Positions 22,116 to 33,715 of a stretch of DNA of 64,000 nucleotides are shown piece after piece. Numbering within the stretch: the first letter of the stretch is position 1; each line of letters starts with the position of its first letter. Source of the DNA: Beroe forskalii (Eukaryota; Ctenophora; Nuda; Beroida; Beroidae); the NCBI GenBank assembly GCA_011033025.1, contig WFMF01000244.1, positions 62,001 through 126,000 of the forward strand. Direction: 5' to 3'. Below the pieces are notes generated by a model that was not told the DNA's origin, ran no database searches, and worked only from the letters and a program-made list of their open reading frames with translations. A program made the translations under genes and the position numbers.

Positions 22116-22673
22116 GGGGGGGGGGCCAACGCTCTTTTAGGCCCCGAGGATATAAAAAATCCAAAAAGAGCCCTAGAAAGTGGGGCCTAAAAGAGCTTAA
22201 AAGGGCCTTTGGGGTAAAAATATTAGATTTTGTGGCCTGTGTTGCCTTAATAACGTCTCGAAACAATTATTTTCTATTTAAATATCATTTAATGACTTAA
22301 TTTTTGGGTTTTTTGCATTTTAGGGGAAAAATTCGATAAAATTTTTTGTAGGGCTCTAGAGGATGACAGTGACCTGAAAGAGCCCTAGAAATTGGGGCCC
22401 TAAAGAGCCCTTTAAACATTTTCCCACAGTTTTCCGGGATCAATAGCCATAGTGTCCTCAAAGTATACTGGATTGTTGAAATACTGTTACCTCATTGAAG
22501 AAAGCACTTAATCAGACTATATAAATGGCATTTTGACTATCTGGGGCTGTGCAATCAATTATTAGAACAATTTTAGTATAGGGCTCTTTTAGGCTCCAAA
22601 GGATATAAATAATCTGAAAAGAGCCCTAGAAAGTGGGGCCTAAAAGAGCCTAAAAGCGCGTTGGCCACCCCCC
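22116..22673. mobile_element. 558-bp TIR element with G-run tips and 6-bp TATAAA duplication
   Basis: The ends are GGGGGGGGGGCCAACGCTCT and the near-complement GCGCGTTGGCCACCCCCC. TATAAA is duplicated at 22110-22115 and 22674-22679. Inside, the motif AAAGAGCCCTAGAAAGTGGGG recurs in both halves and CTCTTTTAGGC is used repeatedly. The G-run tip and A/T-rich 6-bp duplication are shared with the larger element at 23179-27841. No coding capacity. Confidence 0.75.
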
Positions 22674-22774
22674 TATAAATTGAAAATATGATGGTAGTAT
22701 CGTATACGTCGGTACACGGCTTTTTGATTACTGTAATAGCATGAATAATATCCGGAGTCAACGCAAAACACTGA

Positions 22775-23178
22775 TTACGGCTCATTCTCGGGTGGGGGAG
22801 AGGGGGTAAGGAATTGGAGAGCAACTACAAACCAATGTGTCCCCTCTCCATCCGACGCATTGACAATAAACACAATGGGTGCTGTGGTCTTGACTTCTTG
22901 TATGTAGTCGCAGTAGATGGTACTTAGCTTAGCAAGGAAAGTGGAAATACTAAGAGGCTGCTCAATGTTTATCGAATGTAATGCAATGGTGCTGAGATTC
23001 ACAGTGTACATCATGAATGAATAAACGGGAATAAGCTGAACGCACTGTGAAGACGACAGGAAGTGAGGTGCAGTGCCAGGCAAACCTAAATTAATGTTAG
23101 CTATTATGACCATGTCAAGTTGCGACTCATCGGAAGTAGGCCCATAGTAATTGCAATCAGATAGAGGAGTATTAAACC
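22775..23178 (-). CDS. Helitron protein, C-terminal end (domain with catalytic-type His), separated by an insertion
   Basis: The minus-sense frame continues the 1.7-kilo-residue Helitron protein of 27842-33485 after the 4.66-kb insertion. It starts F-N-T-P-L-S-D-C-N-Y-Y-G-P and ends G-E-G-T-H-W-F-V-V-A-L..P-P-E-N-E-P before a TAA at 22775-22777. The pair formed by S-S-C-G-Y just before the insertion and T-H-W-F-V-V-A-L here resembles the Cys/His dyad of papain-fold or OTU-like peptidases. Helitron proteins with such accessory domains are known. The Cys and His are about 135 residues apart if the insertion is ignored. The catalytic assignment is an inference, since no DGxC box of classical OTU is seen. 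Confidence 0.7.
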
Positions 23179-23639
23179 GGGGGGGGGGGTAAGGCAAACT
23201 TTGGCAAACTTTGGCAAACGCTTCCACTTTTTTTGGAGTTTGCCAAAAAAAGTGTTTGCCAAAGTTTGCCATAGTTTGCCAAAGTTTGCCAAAATTTGCC
23301 AAAGTTTGCCAAAAATAACCCAAAAATTTTGTTATTTCTGATTTCTTGTTCACAGTGCATGCAGGACGTGTGCATAATGGTCTTTGAGGAAGCTGAATCG
23401 ATTTCCAATGCTTAATTTTCATTCAGAATTTCCCCTTCAAGGTTCCACGTCTGGAAATTCCCTCTGCAAGCCTCGCTTTAGTTTACTAAATGGTATCCTA
23501 AAGGACCTGGGTTAGAATCTTCGAGGACCTTTCGGTTCAAGAAAAGAGATGTTTATAATTATCAAGAATGGATCCATGTATCTACCATCTACTACCAGTT
23601 CATCAGATAACGTGTCACCGGCAAAATTGTACCACAGGA

Positions 23640-23960
23640 ATATGACCAAAATTAGCCTCCATTAGCATCCATGGAGGCTGAATGGAGGCTAATTTCAAAG
23701 ATAAGCCATTAGCCTCCATGGACATGGAGGCTAATGGTTGCAATAGGCAGGCTAATTTTCGAAAAAAAGCCTCTACTGTGAAGGCTAATCAGCCTCCATG
23801 GAGGTAAAATTTTGGTTTAGCCTCCACTGAAGAATAAAGGCCTCGGACACAGAAACTGAATCATAACATTTTCGTGGAGGCTAAAGCTTTAATATGGAGG
23901 CAAGTGGAGGCTATTAAATAGCCAAATTTTGGAGGCTTGGCCTCCATATTAAACAAAATT
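23640..23960. repeat. Palindromic GCCTCCA/TGGAGGC patch
   Basis: The heptamer GCCTCCA and its complement TGGAGGC alternate in both orientations, including TAGCCTCCATGGACATGGAG and CAGCCTCCATGGAGG. It borders the one-directional array at 24030-27355 and may be the seed from which that array expanded. Confidence 0.7.
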
Positions 23961-24029
23961 TCGTGCTGAAACTGGTAAAATGTGCAATAATTCCTTAATT
24001 TTAAAAGCAGTTTATAGATTCAAACTTTC

Positions 24030-27000
24030 AGACAGCTCCAACTATCCTCCACTCAGCTTTCACTAGGTTCCACTCAGCCTCCACTAGCCTCCGCTCAGCC
24101 TCCACTAGGCTCCACTCAGCCTCCACTAGTCCACTGGACTCCACTAAGCTCCACACAGCCTCCACTAGGCTCCACTCAGCCTCCATTAGTCCACTAGGCT
24201 CCACACAGCCTCCACTAGGCTGCACTCAGCCTCCACTGGACCACTAGGCTTCATTCAGTCTCCATTGGGCACCAATCAGCCTCGAATAGTCTCCAATCAG
24301 ACTGCACTAGGATCCATTCTTCCTCCACTAGGCTCCACTCTTCCTCCACTAGGCTCCATTCTTCCTCCACTAGGCTCCAATCAGCCTCCACTAGCCTCCA
24401 CTCACCACTAGCCTCCACTCAGCCTCCACTCAGCCTCCACTAGTCCACTAGGCTCCACACAGCCTCCATTAGGCTCCACTCAGCCTCCACTAGGCGACAT
24501 CCAGCCTCCACTAGGTTCCACTCAGCCTCCACTACGCTCCAAACAGCCTCCACCCGGCGCCACTCAGTCTCCAGTAGGCTCCACCCAGCCTCCACTAGGC
24601 TCCACACAGCCTCCACTCGGCTCCACTCAGTCTCCAGTAGGCTCTAATCGGCCTTCACTCGGCTCCACTTAGCGTTCTCTCAGCCTCCACTAGGCTTCAC
24701 TCAGCTTCCACTAGACTCCACTCAGTCTCCAGTAGGCTCCACCCAGCCTCCACTAGGCTCCACACAGCCTCCACTCGGCTCCACTCAGTCTCCAGTAGGC
24801 TCTAATCAGCCTTCACTCGGCTCCACTCAGCGTTCTCTCAGCCTCCACTAGGCTCCACTCAGCCTCCAGTAGGCTCCACAGTCCATACAGCCTCCACTAA
24901 GCACCACTCTGCCTCGAAAAGTCTCCAATTTTAGTCTACACTAGGCTTCAAACAGCCTCCACAGTCCACTAGGCTCCACTCAGTCTCCACTACGCTCCAA
25001 ACAGCCTCCACTCAGCCTCCACTCAGCCTCCACTAGTCCCCACTCAGCATCTACTTGGCTCCATTCAGCCTCCACTAGGCAACAATAGCCTCCACTAGGC
25101 TCCACACAGCCTGCACTAGGCGTAACATGGCCTCCACTAGGCAACAATCTGCCTCCACTAGGCTCCACTCAGCTTCCACTAGACTCCACTCAGCCTCCAC
25201 TGACCACTCAGCCTTCACTAGTCCACTAGGCTCCACTCAGCCTCCATTAGGGCCCCGCACAGCCTCCACTAGGCTCCATTCAGCCTCCACTAGGCTCCAA
25301 CTGGACAACTAGGCTCCACAGTCCACACAGCCTCCACTAGGCACCACTCAGCCTCGAATAGTCTCCACTAGGCTCCATTCTCCCTCCACTAGGCTCCAAT
25401 TAACCTCCACTGACCACTAGCCTCCACTCAGCCTGCATTAGGCTCCACACAGCCTCCACTAGGCTTCACACAGCCTCCACTAGGCTCCACTCAGCTTCCA
25501 CTAGACTCCACTCAGCCTCCAATAGCCTCCACTCAGCCTCCACTGACCACTAGCCTCCACTCATCCTCCATTAGGCTCCACACAGCCACCTTTAGGCTCC
25601 ACACAGCCACCTTTATGCTCCATATAGCCTCTTCTAGGCGACACCAAGCCTCCACTAAGCTCCACTCAGCCTACACCACGCTCCAAACAGCCTCCACTAG
25701 GCTCCAATCAGTCTCCAGTAGGCTCCAATCGGCCTTCACTCGGCTCCACTCAGCGTTCTCTCAGCCTCCACTAGTCCCCACTCAGCCTCTACTTGGCTCA
25801 CACAGCCTCCACTAGGCTCCACACAGCCTCCACTAGCCTCCAATAACCTCCAATCAGCCTCCACTGACCACTAGCCTCCACTCAGCCTCCATTAGGCTCC
25901 ACACATCCACCATTAGGCTCCATATAGCCTCTTCTAGGCGACATCCAGCCTCTTCTAGGCTCCATTCAGCCTCCACCACTCTCCAAACAGCCTCCACTAG
26001 GCTCCATTCAGTCTCCAGTAGGCTCTAATCGGCCTTCTCTTGGCTCCACTTAGCGTTCTTTCAGCCTCCACTAGTCCCCACTCAGCCTTCACTAGTCCCC
26101 ACTCAGCCTCCACTAGTCCCTACGGCCCGCTCAGCATCTACTTGGCTCACACAGCCTCCAACAATAGCCTCCACTAGGCTCCACACAGCCTCCACTTGGC
26201 TCCTCACAGCCTCCACTAGGCTCCACACAGCTTCCACTAGGCTCCACTCAGCCTCCACTAGGCTCCATTCAGCCTCCACTCAGCCTCAACTGGACAACTA
26301 GGCTCCACAGTCCACACAGCCTCCACTAGGCACCACTCAGCCTCGAATAGTCTCCACTAGGCTCCATTCTCCCTCCACTAGGCTCCAATTAACCTCCACT
26401 GACCACTAGCCTCCACTCAGCCTCCACTAGTCCTCCACATAGCCTACACTAGGCTTCAAACAGCCTCCTCTAGGCTCCACTCAGCTTCCACTAGACTCCA
26501 CTCAGCCTCCAATAGCCTCCACTCAGCCTCCACTGACCACTAGCCTCCACTCATCCTCCATTAGGCTCCACACAGCCACCTTTAGGCTCCACACAGCCAC
26601 CTTTATGCTCCATATAGCCTCTTCTAGGCGACACCAAGCCTCCACTAAGCTCCACTCAGCCTACACCACGCTCCAAACAGCCTCCACTAGGCTCCAATCA
26701 GTCTCCAGTAGGCTCCAATCGGCCTTCACTCGGCTCCACTCAGCGTTCTCTCAGCCTCCACTAGTCCCCACTCAGCCTCTACTTGGCTCACACAGCCTCC
26801 ACTAGGCTCCACACAGCCTCCACTAGCCTCCAACAACCTCCACTCAGCCTACACTGACCACTAGCCTCCACTCAGCCTCCATTAGGCTCCACACATCCAC
26901 CATTAGGCTCCATATAGCCTCTTCTAGGCGACATCCAGCCTCTTCTAGGCTCCATTCAGCCTCCACCACTCTCCAAACAGCCTCCACTAGGCTCCATTCA

Positions 27001-27355
27001 GTCTCCAGTAGGCTCTAATCGGCCTTCTTGGCTCCACTTAGCGTTCTTTCAGCCTCCACTAGTCCCCACTCAGCCTTCACTAGTCCCCACTCAGCCTCCA
27101 CTAGTCCCTACGGCCCGCTCAGCATCTACTTGGCTCACACAGCCTCCAACAATAGCCTCCACTAGGCTCCACACAGCCTCCACTTGGCTCCAGACAGCTC
27201 CCACTAGGCTCCACACAGCTTCCACTAGGCTCCACTCAGCCTCCACTAGGCTCCACACAGCCTCCACTAGGCAACAATAGCCTCCACTAGGCTCCACACA
27301 GCCTCCACTAGGCTCCACACAGCCTCCACTAGGCGTCACATGGCCTCCACTAAGC
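24030..27355. repeat. GCCTCCACT/GGCTCCACT satellite with a 990-bp higher-order repeat
   Basis: The unit is about 20-22 bp, close to AGGCTCCACTCAGCCTCCAC, repeated roughly 150 times with substitutions. Variants (CTAGTCCACT, GCGACATCCAG, TTCTCTCAGCCTCC) recur at a 990-bp spacing: the segment near 25310-26130 repeats at 26300-27110. The same frames therefore occur at 25615-25815 and 26605-26805. Open frames across the array are by-products of the repeat. Confidence 0.9.
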
Positions 27356-27841
27356 AAATAACATCCTCAATAACGTTATGTCGGGTAATGTTGCAGGAAT
27401 CCATGAAAACTGGTCAGTGGTCCTGGTGGGGCCTTTCTATTGATTTAAGGCTGCTGGAACAGCGTGGATGCTTCGGCTTGAAAAGCTTCAACTGTTTGAT
27501 TGGACTACTTAGTACTTAATAAATGCATAAGACTTAAAGTATGAGGTAATGAAATATCGTATTTGTTACTGTAGTCTCCTACTCTATTCAATGTGGATGT
27601 GATTTCTGCTACAGCTTCTGGATAACGTCAAAATGTAAAACAGACCTTGGGAATCGATTCAGCATCCTTGAAAAGCATATTATGGGTGCCTAAAGTGTTG
27701 CCAAAGTCCTCAAAAATGTGTTTTATTTTTGGCAAACTTTGGCAAACTTTGGCAAATGCTTCCACTTTTTTCGGAGTTTGCCAAATAAAGTGTTTGCCAA
27801 AGTTTGCCATAGTTTGCCAAAGTTTGCCTTACCCCCTCCCC

Positions 27842-30800
27842 TAAACCAATCTGCACCTAAACACATAACGGAAGCAAGTTTAGCAACTACACGCGAAGCA
27901 ATATAGCCACAGCTAGAACCATATTGGATATTATCAATCGACTCCCTGACCTGGAAACCCAATCCTGTAAGCTGTGCAGCCACATTTCGGGACTGCCTAT
28001 CTGCAAAAAAGTCGATGACATGCGCTTTTCCAATACAGTTATTTGGCTTTGGGGGTTCTGTTGGGAAATTGTGGAGAGGGGACACATTAGGCTTAAAAAC
28101 CTTATGTTTCTTAGCTGGGGGCTTGGGTTCAGCTGCTGGCGCGTAATCAGTGTTAGCAGAATCAGTGACGTCCTGTTTAAACATTTTAGTAGGTCTTAGA
28201 ACAGGAGACCACTGATCTGGCGGTGGTGGTCTCTTGCCGGGGTTTGGAGAGTTGCCATCTTTACTAGATTTCAGTGGTGATTTTATTGGCGATTCATTAG
28301 TGTCATTTTCAGTAACTCCATCTGATTCAGCAGGCAGCTTGAATGGTGGTACACTGCGCAATCTGGCATACTCTTTAACTATCGCTTGATCGGTTCTGAT
28401 GGAATTTGGGTCAAACGATATCAGAAATAAGCCCTTCAGCGATGTTAGGCGAGAAATTGCTGTGTAAGCCATACCAGCCTTCCAATTAACCCCGGACATG
28501 TCAACATATGCCGTCTGCAAGGTGACTCCCTGGCACTTATGGATGGTACTTGCAAAGCACAACGTTAAAGGGAGTTGATACCTTTTTAGCCAAACATTTG
28601 TTTTGCGTGCTTTCTTGCATTTAAATCGCTTTTCCACAGGTTTTATTGGGACTGTTCCGACTAGATCACAATATTTAGAGCACCATTTATTGCAGCTATG
28701 CTTGGTTGGACGGCCCACCTTTTCATTGTCAAATAAGATGTAAACTGCTTGAATGTCATTAGCAGAGCGACATGTCAAGGTTGGGTCACCAGGGTCAGGC
28801 TGTGGTGCTCGTGCAGTCGCCTTGTACTTTATGTATTTTACCGTTCCAGTGACGCCATTACAGATCTTATTGGTCACATCAATGTTAGAGCGAACCATGA
28901 CACGAGCACCTACACCGAGCGTGATGGCAGTTGGAAGGCCGGCAGTCTTATTGATGTCATCACAAACGTAGTCTTTTATGTTTTTTTGTGCCTGGCCGAG
29001 AGCCTCATCTGTAAACTTATCAATGCAATGAATGTTTTCCACGTGAGTTGTTGTTCTCAAATACTTTATGCAGTCATCATTATGCTTCTTACATTTATTG
29101 TTAGTGGAAAATAACAGCATAGTTTGCATTAACTGCATGATAGGTGGAAGTTTGGTAATAACACGTGTTTTGAGCAAATCAATGTCAGCAGATGTATGTT
29201 TGCCAGTCCTTATACGATGACAAAGTGCTGTAAAGTCAGTGTCACCTTTGCTACGAACAACATCAGTAAGTTCTGAAAATGACACTAAGTCTTTCCAAAG
29301 ATTGGTCCCAAGTGCAGCCAAACCTCTTGGATCAAATATTTTGGTTTGTTGCACAGGGGGTATCTGGAATAAATCACCAACAAAAATCACATTGATACCA
29401 CCGAAGTAATCGTGATCTTCTGACTTCCCGTACAACTGATTGAGACGAGAGTGTATCTGATTTAAGTTGGTATTTCCAATCATCGACACTTCGTCTACTA
29501 TCAGGTACTGTACGTGCTGGAAGACGTTGTTATACATTTGGTCACGTTTGGCACTGTTGAGGGGTTTGTTGTTGAAAAACCCGCCCTCTTGGCAGTCTAG
29601 CTGGAGAAGCTGGTGCACTGTTTGACCGTCAATTAGTGCCGCAGCTACTCCAGTGCTGGCTGATACTAGAACTGCAGATCGCGATGATGGGCGGTTAAGT
29701 GACCTGTTTATACAGTGCCGTAATACAGTGACCAGGAACGTCTTACCAACGCCGCCAGCCCCGCTCAGGAAGTGAATAAGTTGGTTAGCTTCCTTTCCTT
29801 CGCGGAGCCGAGCAACGTGTCGCTTAACCATTCGGAAAATTTTATGCTGTTGGGTGTTAAGCGACCGTACCATGTCACGATATTCCTCATCAGTGATTGG
29901 TGGCTCCTCATAGGTGACTTTGAAGTTTTCGTCTGAATCAGGCTTTTTAAGATCTGATGGTGGGTGACATGTCATTCCCCTAGGGTCAAGATCTTGAGTG
30001 CTGTTATCCGGATCATAATTATTAATAATTTCTTCACGGACACTTTCGAAAATTTCTTCAAGCTTTTCAGAGTCTATTTGCTCATACTTTGTCATATTTT
30101 CTTTAATAATAGCGTATTTAGAAGAAAAAGACTCTTGAAGTGACGCAAAGTTTCCTAGAATTTGTGACTCGTCTGTCCAGGGGTAATAAAGGCAAATTTT
30201 AGAATAGTAGTAGGCCTCAGGATCCTTAGCTCGTGAAGGATTATGACTTCGTACAACTTGTGGAGTTAACCGTCTGATCATTTTGCCTAGCCTGGTGTCC
30301 TTCAGCGTTATGATTCTGTCCTTGTTAGAATTGGTTACTTTGCCACTAGCAGGAAACTTTTCATAATTGCAAGCAAATTCCTTATAACAAACATTCGTAA
30401 GATCATCAGGCCTGCTAGGGTAACGATCAATGTATCCCTTTTCAAACACATCATCAGACTCATCCTCCATTTCAGTCATCCTTTTTTTTGGCTTGAGTAT
30501 GCCATGCCGCTGATGAGGCATATCTGACGGAACGAAAATTACACGCGGCTCGAAAATAGACATTGGTAATGACGTGGCTCGATACACGCCTTCTTGCAAA
30601 GAAACAGATCGTGCTTCTATAAATTTGTTACCCAAAGCTTTCAGTTTTTGTTGTTCCGTTTTATTCTCGTCATTGCAAATGTTATCCTTCACATCGGACA
30701 TAGCACTACACACATCCTTCTCAGACTTTGTAGCATAGGCTATAATGTAATGAACCAAGTCCCAAATCGAAGTGATGAATTGCACGTCCATGTTAGATCG

Positions 30801-33485
30801 AACGGCTTTCAGAAACGTTATATTAAAAGGATTGACATATTCATTGCCAGGTGCCCGTTTATGTATGACCTTTTGCCGTCTACCCTTATTCTTAGCAGCT
30901 ACTTTCACATTTCCATCAAAAAGTTCGTTACCATTTTCATCAGCAATTATAGTTCTCTCAGAAACAGGCCTTGGAAAGTGAAATCGACATTCATCTGTTG
31001 TTTTACCCTTCGTGCATGTTTTGGTATGTTTATGAATTTGCAACTGGGCCCATTTATGAAGATCAGGATCCTCCTCCTCGGTAGGGATGTGTGTAGTGAT
31101 ATGTTTGTCGATATGATCGATAACAACGTTCAGGGGGTCAACGCCGAGTTGAGGAGCATTGCGCTGTTTGAGCAGTAAGTGACCGTGAGGACTGCCCCTG
31201 TCACCGAATTCGACCCTTCCAAAGTATGCCTCGACCTCGCCAAATACCTTACGTTTCTTAAGAAGATATGAAAATACCTTATGGAAGTACCTGTCAAACA
31301 TTCTTACAGCAATCACGGGATCCTGTTTCAGATGTTCATGCTTACGAGACCAAGACATATTTGTTAGCAGCTCGTCATCAGGTTCAATGCCTTGTAACTT
31401 TAGGATATTAGGTATGACGTAAATAAGATCATTAATGGAGAATGAGAGAAACCAAGTAAATGTCCCAAGCTGAGAGATCATGCCAGTGCCATCCAACTGA
31501 AGACACTTCCATTTTGCAGGAGTGCCCTTAATGTTTTTCATGAACTGAAATGCATCGATGTTATTAAGCAAATCCTCAGTGTCGATTAAGTTGTTTTTAA
31601 ATAGGCCTGCTGTTATTCTTATGCCACCAGTGGTTGACTTGCAGGTCTTACGAAGGAAGGTGGTTATGCTGCTGTATATTGCCTCACGTTCAACTGCAGC
31701 TTGTGTAAAAAAGATCCACTCTGGATCAGAAGCGAATCTCCTGTCAGCTGAGTATAAACGGTGCTCTGCATAGCCTTTCCTCGTCAGCTTGGGAATTTCT
31801 TTAGCGTCTATCAGCCCTAGCCTGTCCTTATCGTAAAAATGGCCCTTGCCTAATGGAAACAAATTAGGAAAAGATAATGGCTCAGCCATCGGGTCAGTAA
31901 AAAGTGGAATGGGCGTTTTGCCTTGGCCAGGCGCGAATTCCATGACAGGGACTTCCTTCGGGAAATTTTGAATAGGATCCTTGGGCTGAATGCAGTGATC
32001 ATATGGTAGCTCGTCATAGATGCCTTCATTAAACATGTTACTAATTAATTCATCTAAAATTGAACGAACTATTACGTGCGAATTTTCTGCTAAATGTGTA
32101 TTGAAAAAGTCTTGATTGTCATGGTAATTCAATGTTATCCACTCATTGTTTAAAACAGCGTCATGATATAACGGATTATTTGCCTTAAGCCATTTTAAGA
32201 AATTTATAATTTTCTCGGGATCCACCATGTCAGATAAAACAACAGTTTTATGGTTGATCTGACGTTTAATTTTTACATGTACAATTCCCAAATCGGAAAT
32301 ATCACGTGGTAATTTGAGGCAATTTTCCTGAGCATCTATTGGAACGTTCACTACAGCTCCTTTGATACCTCGCTGACCCCCTGAAGGCAGTGATCGAATT
32401 TTCATGAACTGAATTCGCATGGATATTAGACGCGTTTCGGTGGGATTACAATTTAACTCAGGAGGTACCGTGCCAGTCTCAAGAAGCATTTCTTTCGTGG
32501 AATCTGGGCATACTTTTTTAGACTTTGTATATGACCTACATTTGCCACAAATCCATTTATCAACTTTTTTTTCAGAATTTTTTGACGCGATGAAAACTGC
32601 CTGCCTAAAATTCAGTTTATTACAAACGTGGCATTCGTATTCGCAAGATTCGCTCATTAATTTTCTAAATCCGGTTACAGTTTCCATGTCATATGCAGAA
32701 ATGTTAGAATTAGGCACCGCGCTTGAAGGGTCATTAGTTGCATCAGTAGTACGAGTAGATTGTTTAGGTAGAGGTTGTGCATTGGGTTTAGGGTTGCTAT
32801 GGGCAGGGGAGGTACGGGTCTGGGGATGTGGATTAGTGTCAGGTTGGCAAGTAGAGTCAGGGATATTCTGGTCTGTAGGCGTGGGGATGTCAGTGGGGCT
32901 TGTGCTATCTGATGTACCTGGCTGTTCACCTTGTCCCTGAGCCTCCTGAGCAATGACACCTGAACCTGAGTTACATTGACCTCCAGCACGTCCTGCAATA
33001 GAGTCAACTAAACCTAACAACATATCCTTCATGAAGCTAAACATGTCATCCTTTGAAATTGCAGCGTCGCTATTGTCAGTAGGTGCAGGATTTGAGGTTT
33101 TGGGTATGGGATCCTGAGATGTGGTTAGTGAAGTGATATCTGCTTGTGGTGATGAAACAGTGTCCTCAATAATGGTTGCAATCGTGCTTTTAGTGGACTT
33201 CTTTCGTCTTTTTTGTTTCCTCTTTTCACTCTTCTCAATCCTTTCCTCTTTAGTCCTCTGTGAATCTTGAAGTCTGCGTTGCTCATTCCTTTTGTCCTTC
33301 TCCTCGGTGGATTTCAGTGAGTCTTGAAGTCTGCGTTGCTTCCTTTTGTCCTTCTCCTCGGTGGATTTCAGTGAGTCTTGAAGTCTGCGTTGCTCATTCC
33401 TTTTGTCCTTCTCCTCGGTGGATTTCAGTGAGTCTTGAAGTCTGCGTTGCTCATTCCTTTTTTCCTTCTCCTCTTCAGTTCTCTT
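27842..33485 (-). CDS. Helitron Rep-helicase protein (main part)
   Basis: This is the replicative transposase of an animal Helitron. From the Met at 33044 it has a zinc-ligand cluster (C134, C138, C141, C166, C169) and then a Rep nuclease with the HUH-type motif R-G-S-P-H-G-H (H620, H622) and two catalytic-type tyrosines in Y-I-I-A-Y-A-T-K (Y766, Y770). A PIF1-like SF1 helicase follows, with Walker A G-A-G-G-V-G-K-T (about 1095-1102), Walker B I-V-D-E-V-S-M, G-D-L-F-Q-I-P-P and the late motif F-A-S-T-I-H-K-C-Q-G-V-T-L. A Cys box (G-S-S-C-G-Y) near 1725 starts the extra C-terminal domain. Known biochemistry: Rep nicks and joins single strands, and the helicase unwinds. The frame extends upstream of 33044 through K-S-T-E-E-K-D-K-R repeats to a frameshift near 33485. 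The last about 35 codons before 27842 in the raw frame belong to the inserted element. All core motifs are intact, but the copy as a whole is interrupted. Confidence 0.9.
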
Positions 33486-33715
33486 TCAGTGAGTCTTGAA
33501 GTCTGCGTTGCTCATTCCTTTTGTCCTTCTCCTCGGTGGATTTCAGTGAGTCTTGAAGTCTGCGTTTCTCATTCCTTTTCTTCTTCTCCTCAGTGGATTC
33601 TTGTGAGCGTTTAAGTCTGAGTCTCTCATTCCTTTTCTTCTTCTCCTCAGTGGATTCTTGTGAGCGTTTAAGTCTGAGTCTCTCATTCCTCTGCGCCTTT
33701 TTCTCAGCAGGAGTC
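33255..33715 (-). repeat. 57-60-bp coding minisatellite in the Helitron N-terminus
   Basis: About eight tandem units encode R-N-E-Q-R-R-L-Q-D-S-L-K-S-T-E-E-K-D-K or the variant R-N-E-R-L-R-L-K-R-S-Q-E-S-T-E-E-K-K-K. These are charged helical repeats common in Helitron and LINE N-termini. One unit lacks 3 nt (in frame). Another has about one extra nucleotide (AAAGAGAACT), which breaks the frame at 33475-33489. Confidence 0.85.

Larger units (their letters stand above)
23179..27841. mobile_element. 4.66-kb TIR element inside the Helitron, mostly satellite, 6-bp TAAACC duplication
   Basis: The tips are GGGGGGGGGGGTAAGGCAAA and the near-complement of GGGGAGGGGGTAAGGCAAA. TAAACC is duplicated at 23173-23178 and 27842-27847. 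The terminal 200-230 bp are inverted copies that also contain many AAACTTTGGC units, a shared GCTTCCACTTTTTT core and a shared GCTGAATCGATT inner edge. The interior is satellite (23640-27355). Ignoring the element and one TAAACC copy makes the Helitron frame continuous, which proves the boundaries. No transposase is visible, so the element is non-autonomous. The superfamily is unknown. Confidence 0.85.

Noticed and set aside
24028-27357. Several open frames rich in Glu-Ala-Trp-Ser-Leu-Val or Ser-Thr-Arg-Leu-His across the satellite
   Set aside because: They are translations of the 21-bp unit in stop-free frames on both strands and follow the 990-bp period. There is no start context or domain.
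27723-27841. The last about 35 residues of the raw Helitron frame (L-W-Q-T-L-A-N repeats)
   Set aside because: They are encoded by the terminal repeat of the inserted element, not by the Helitron.
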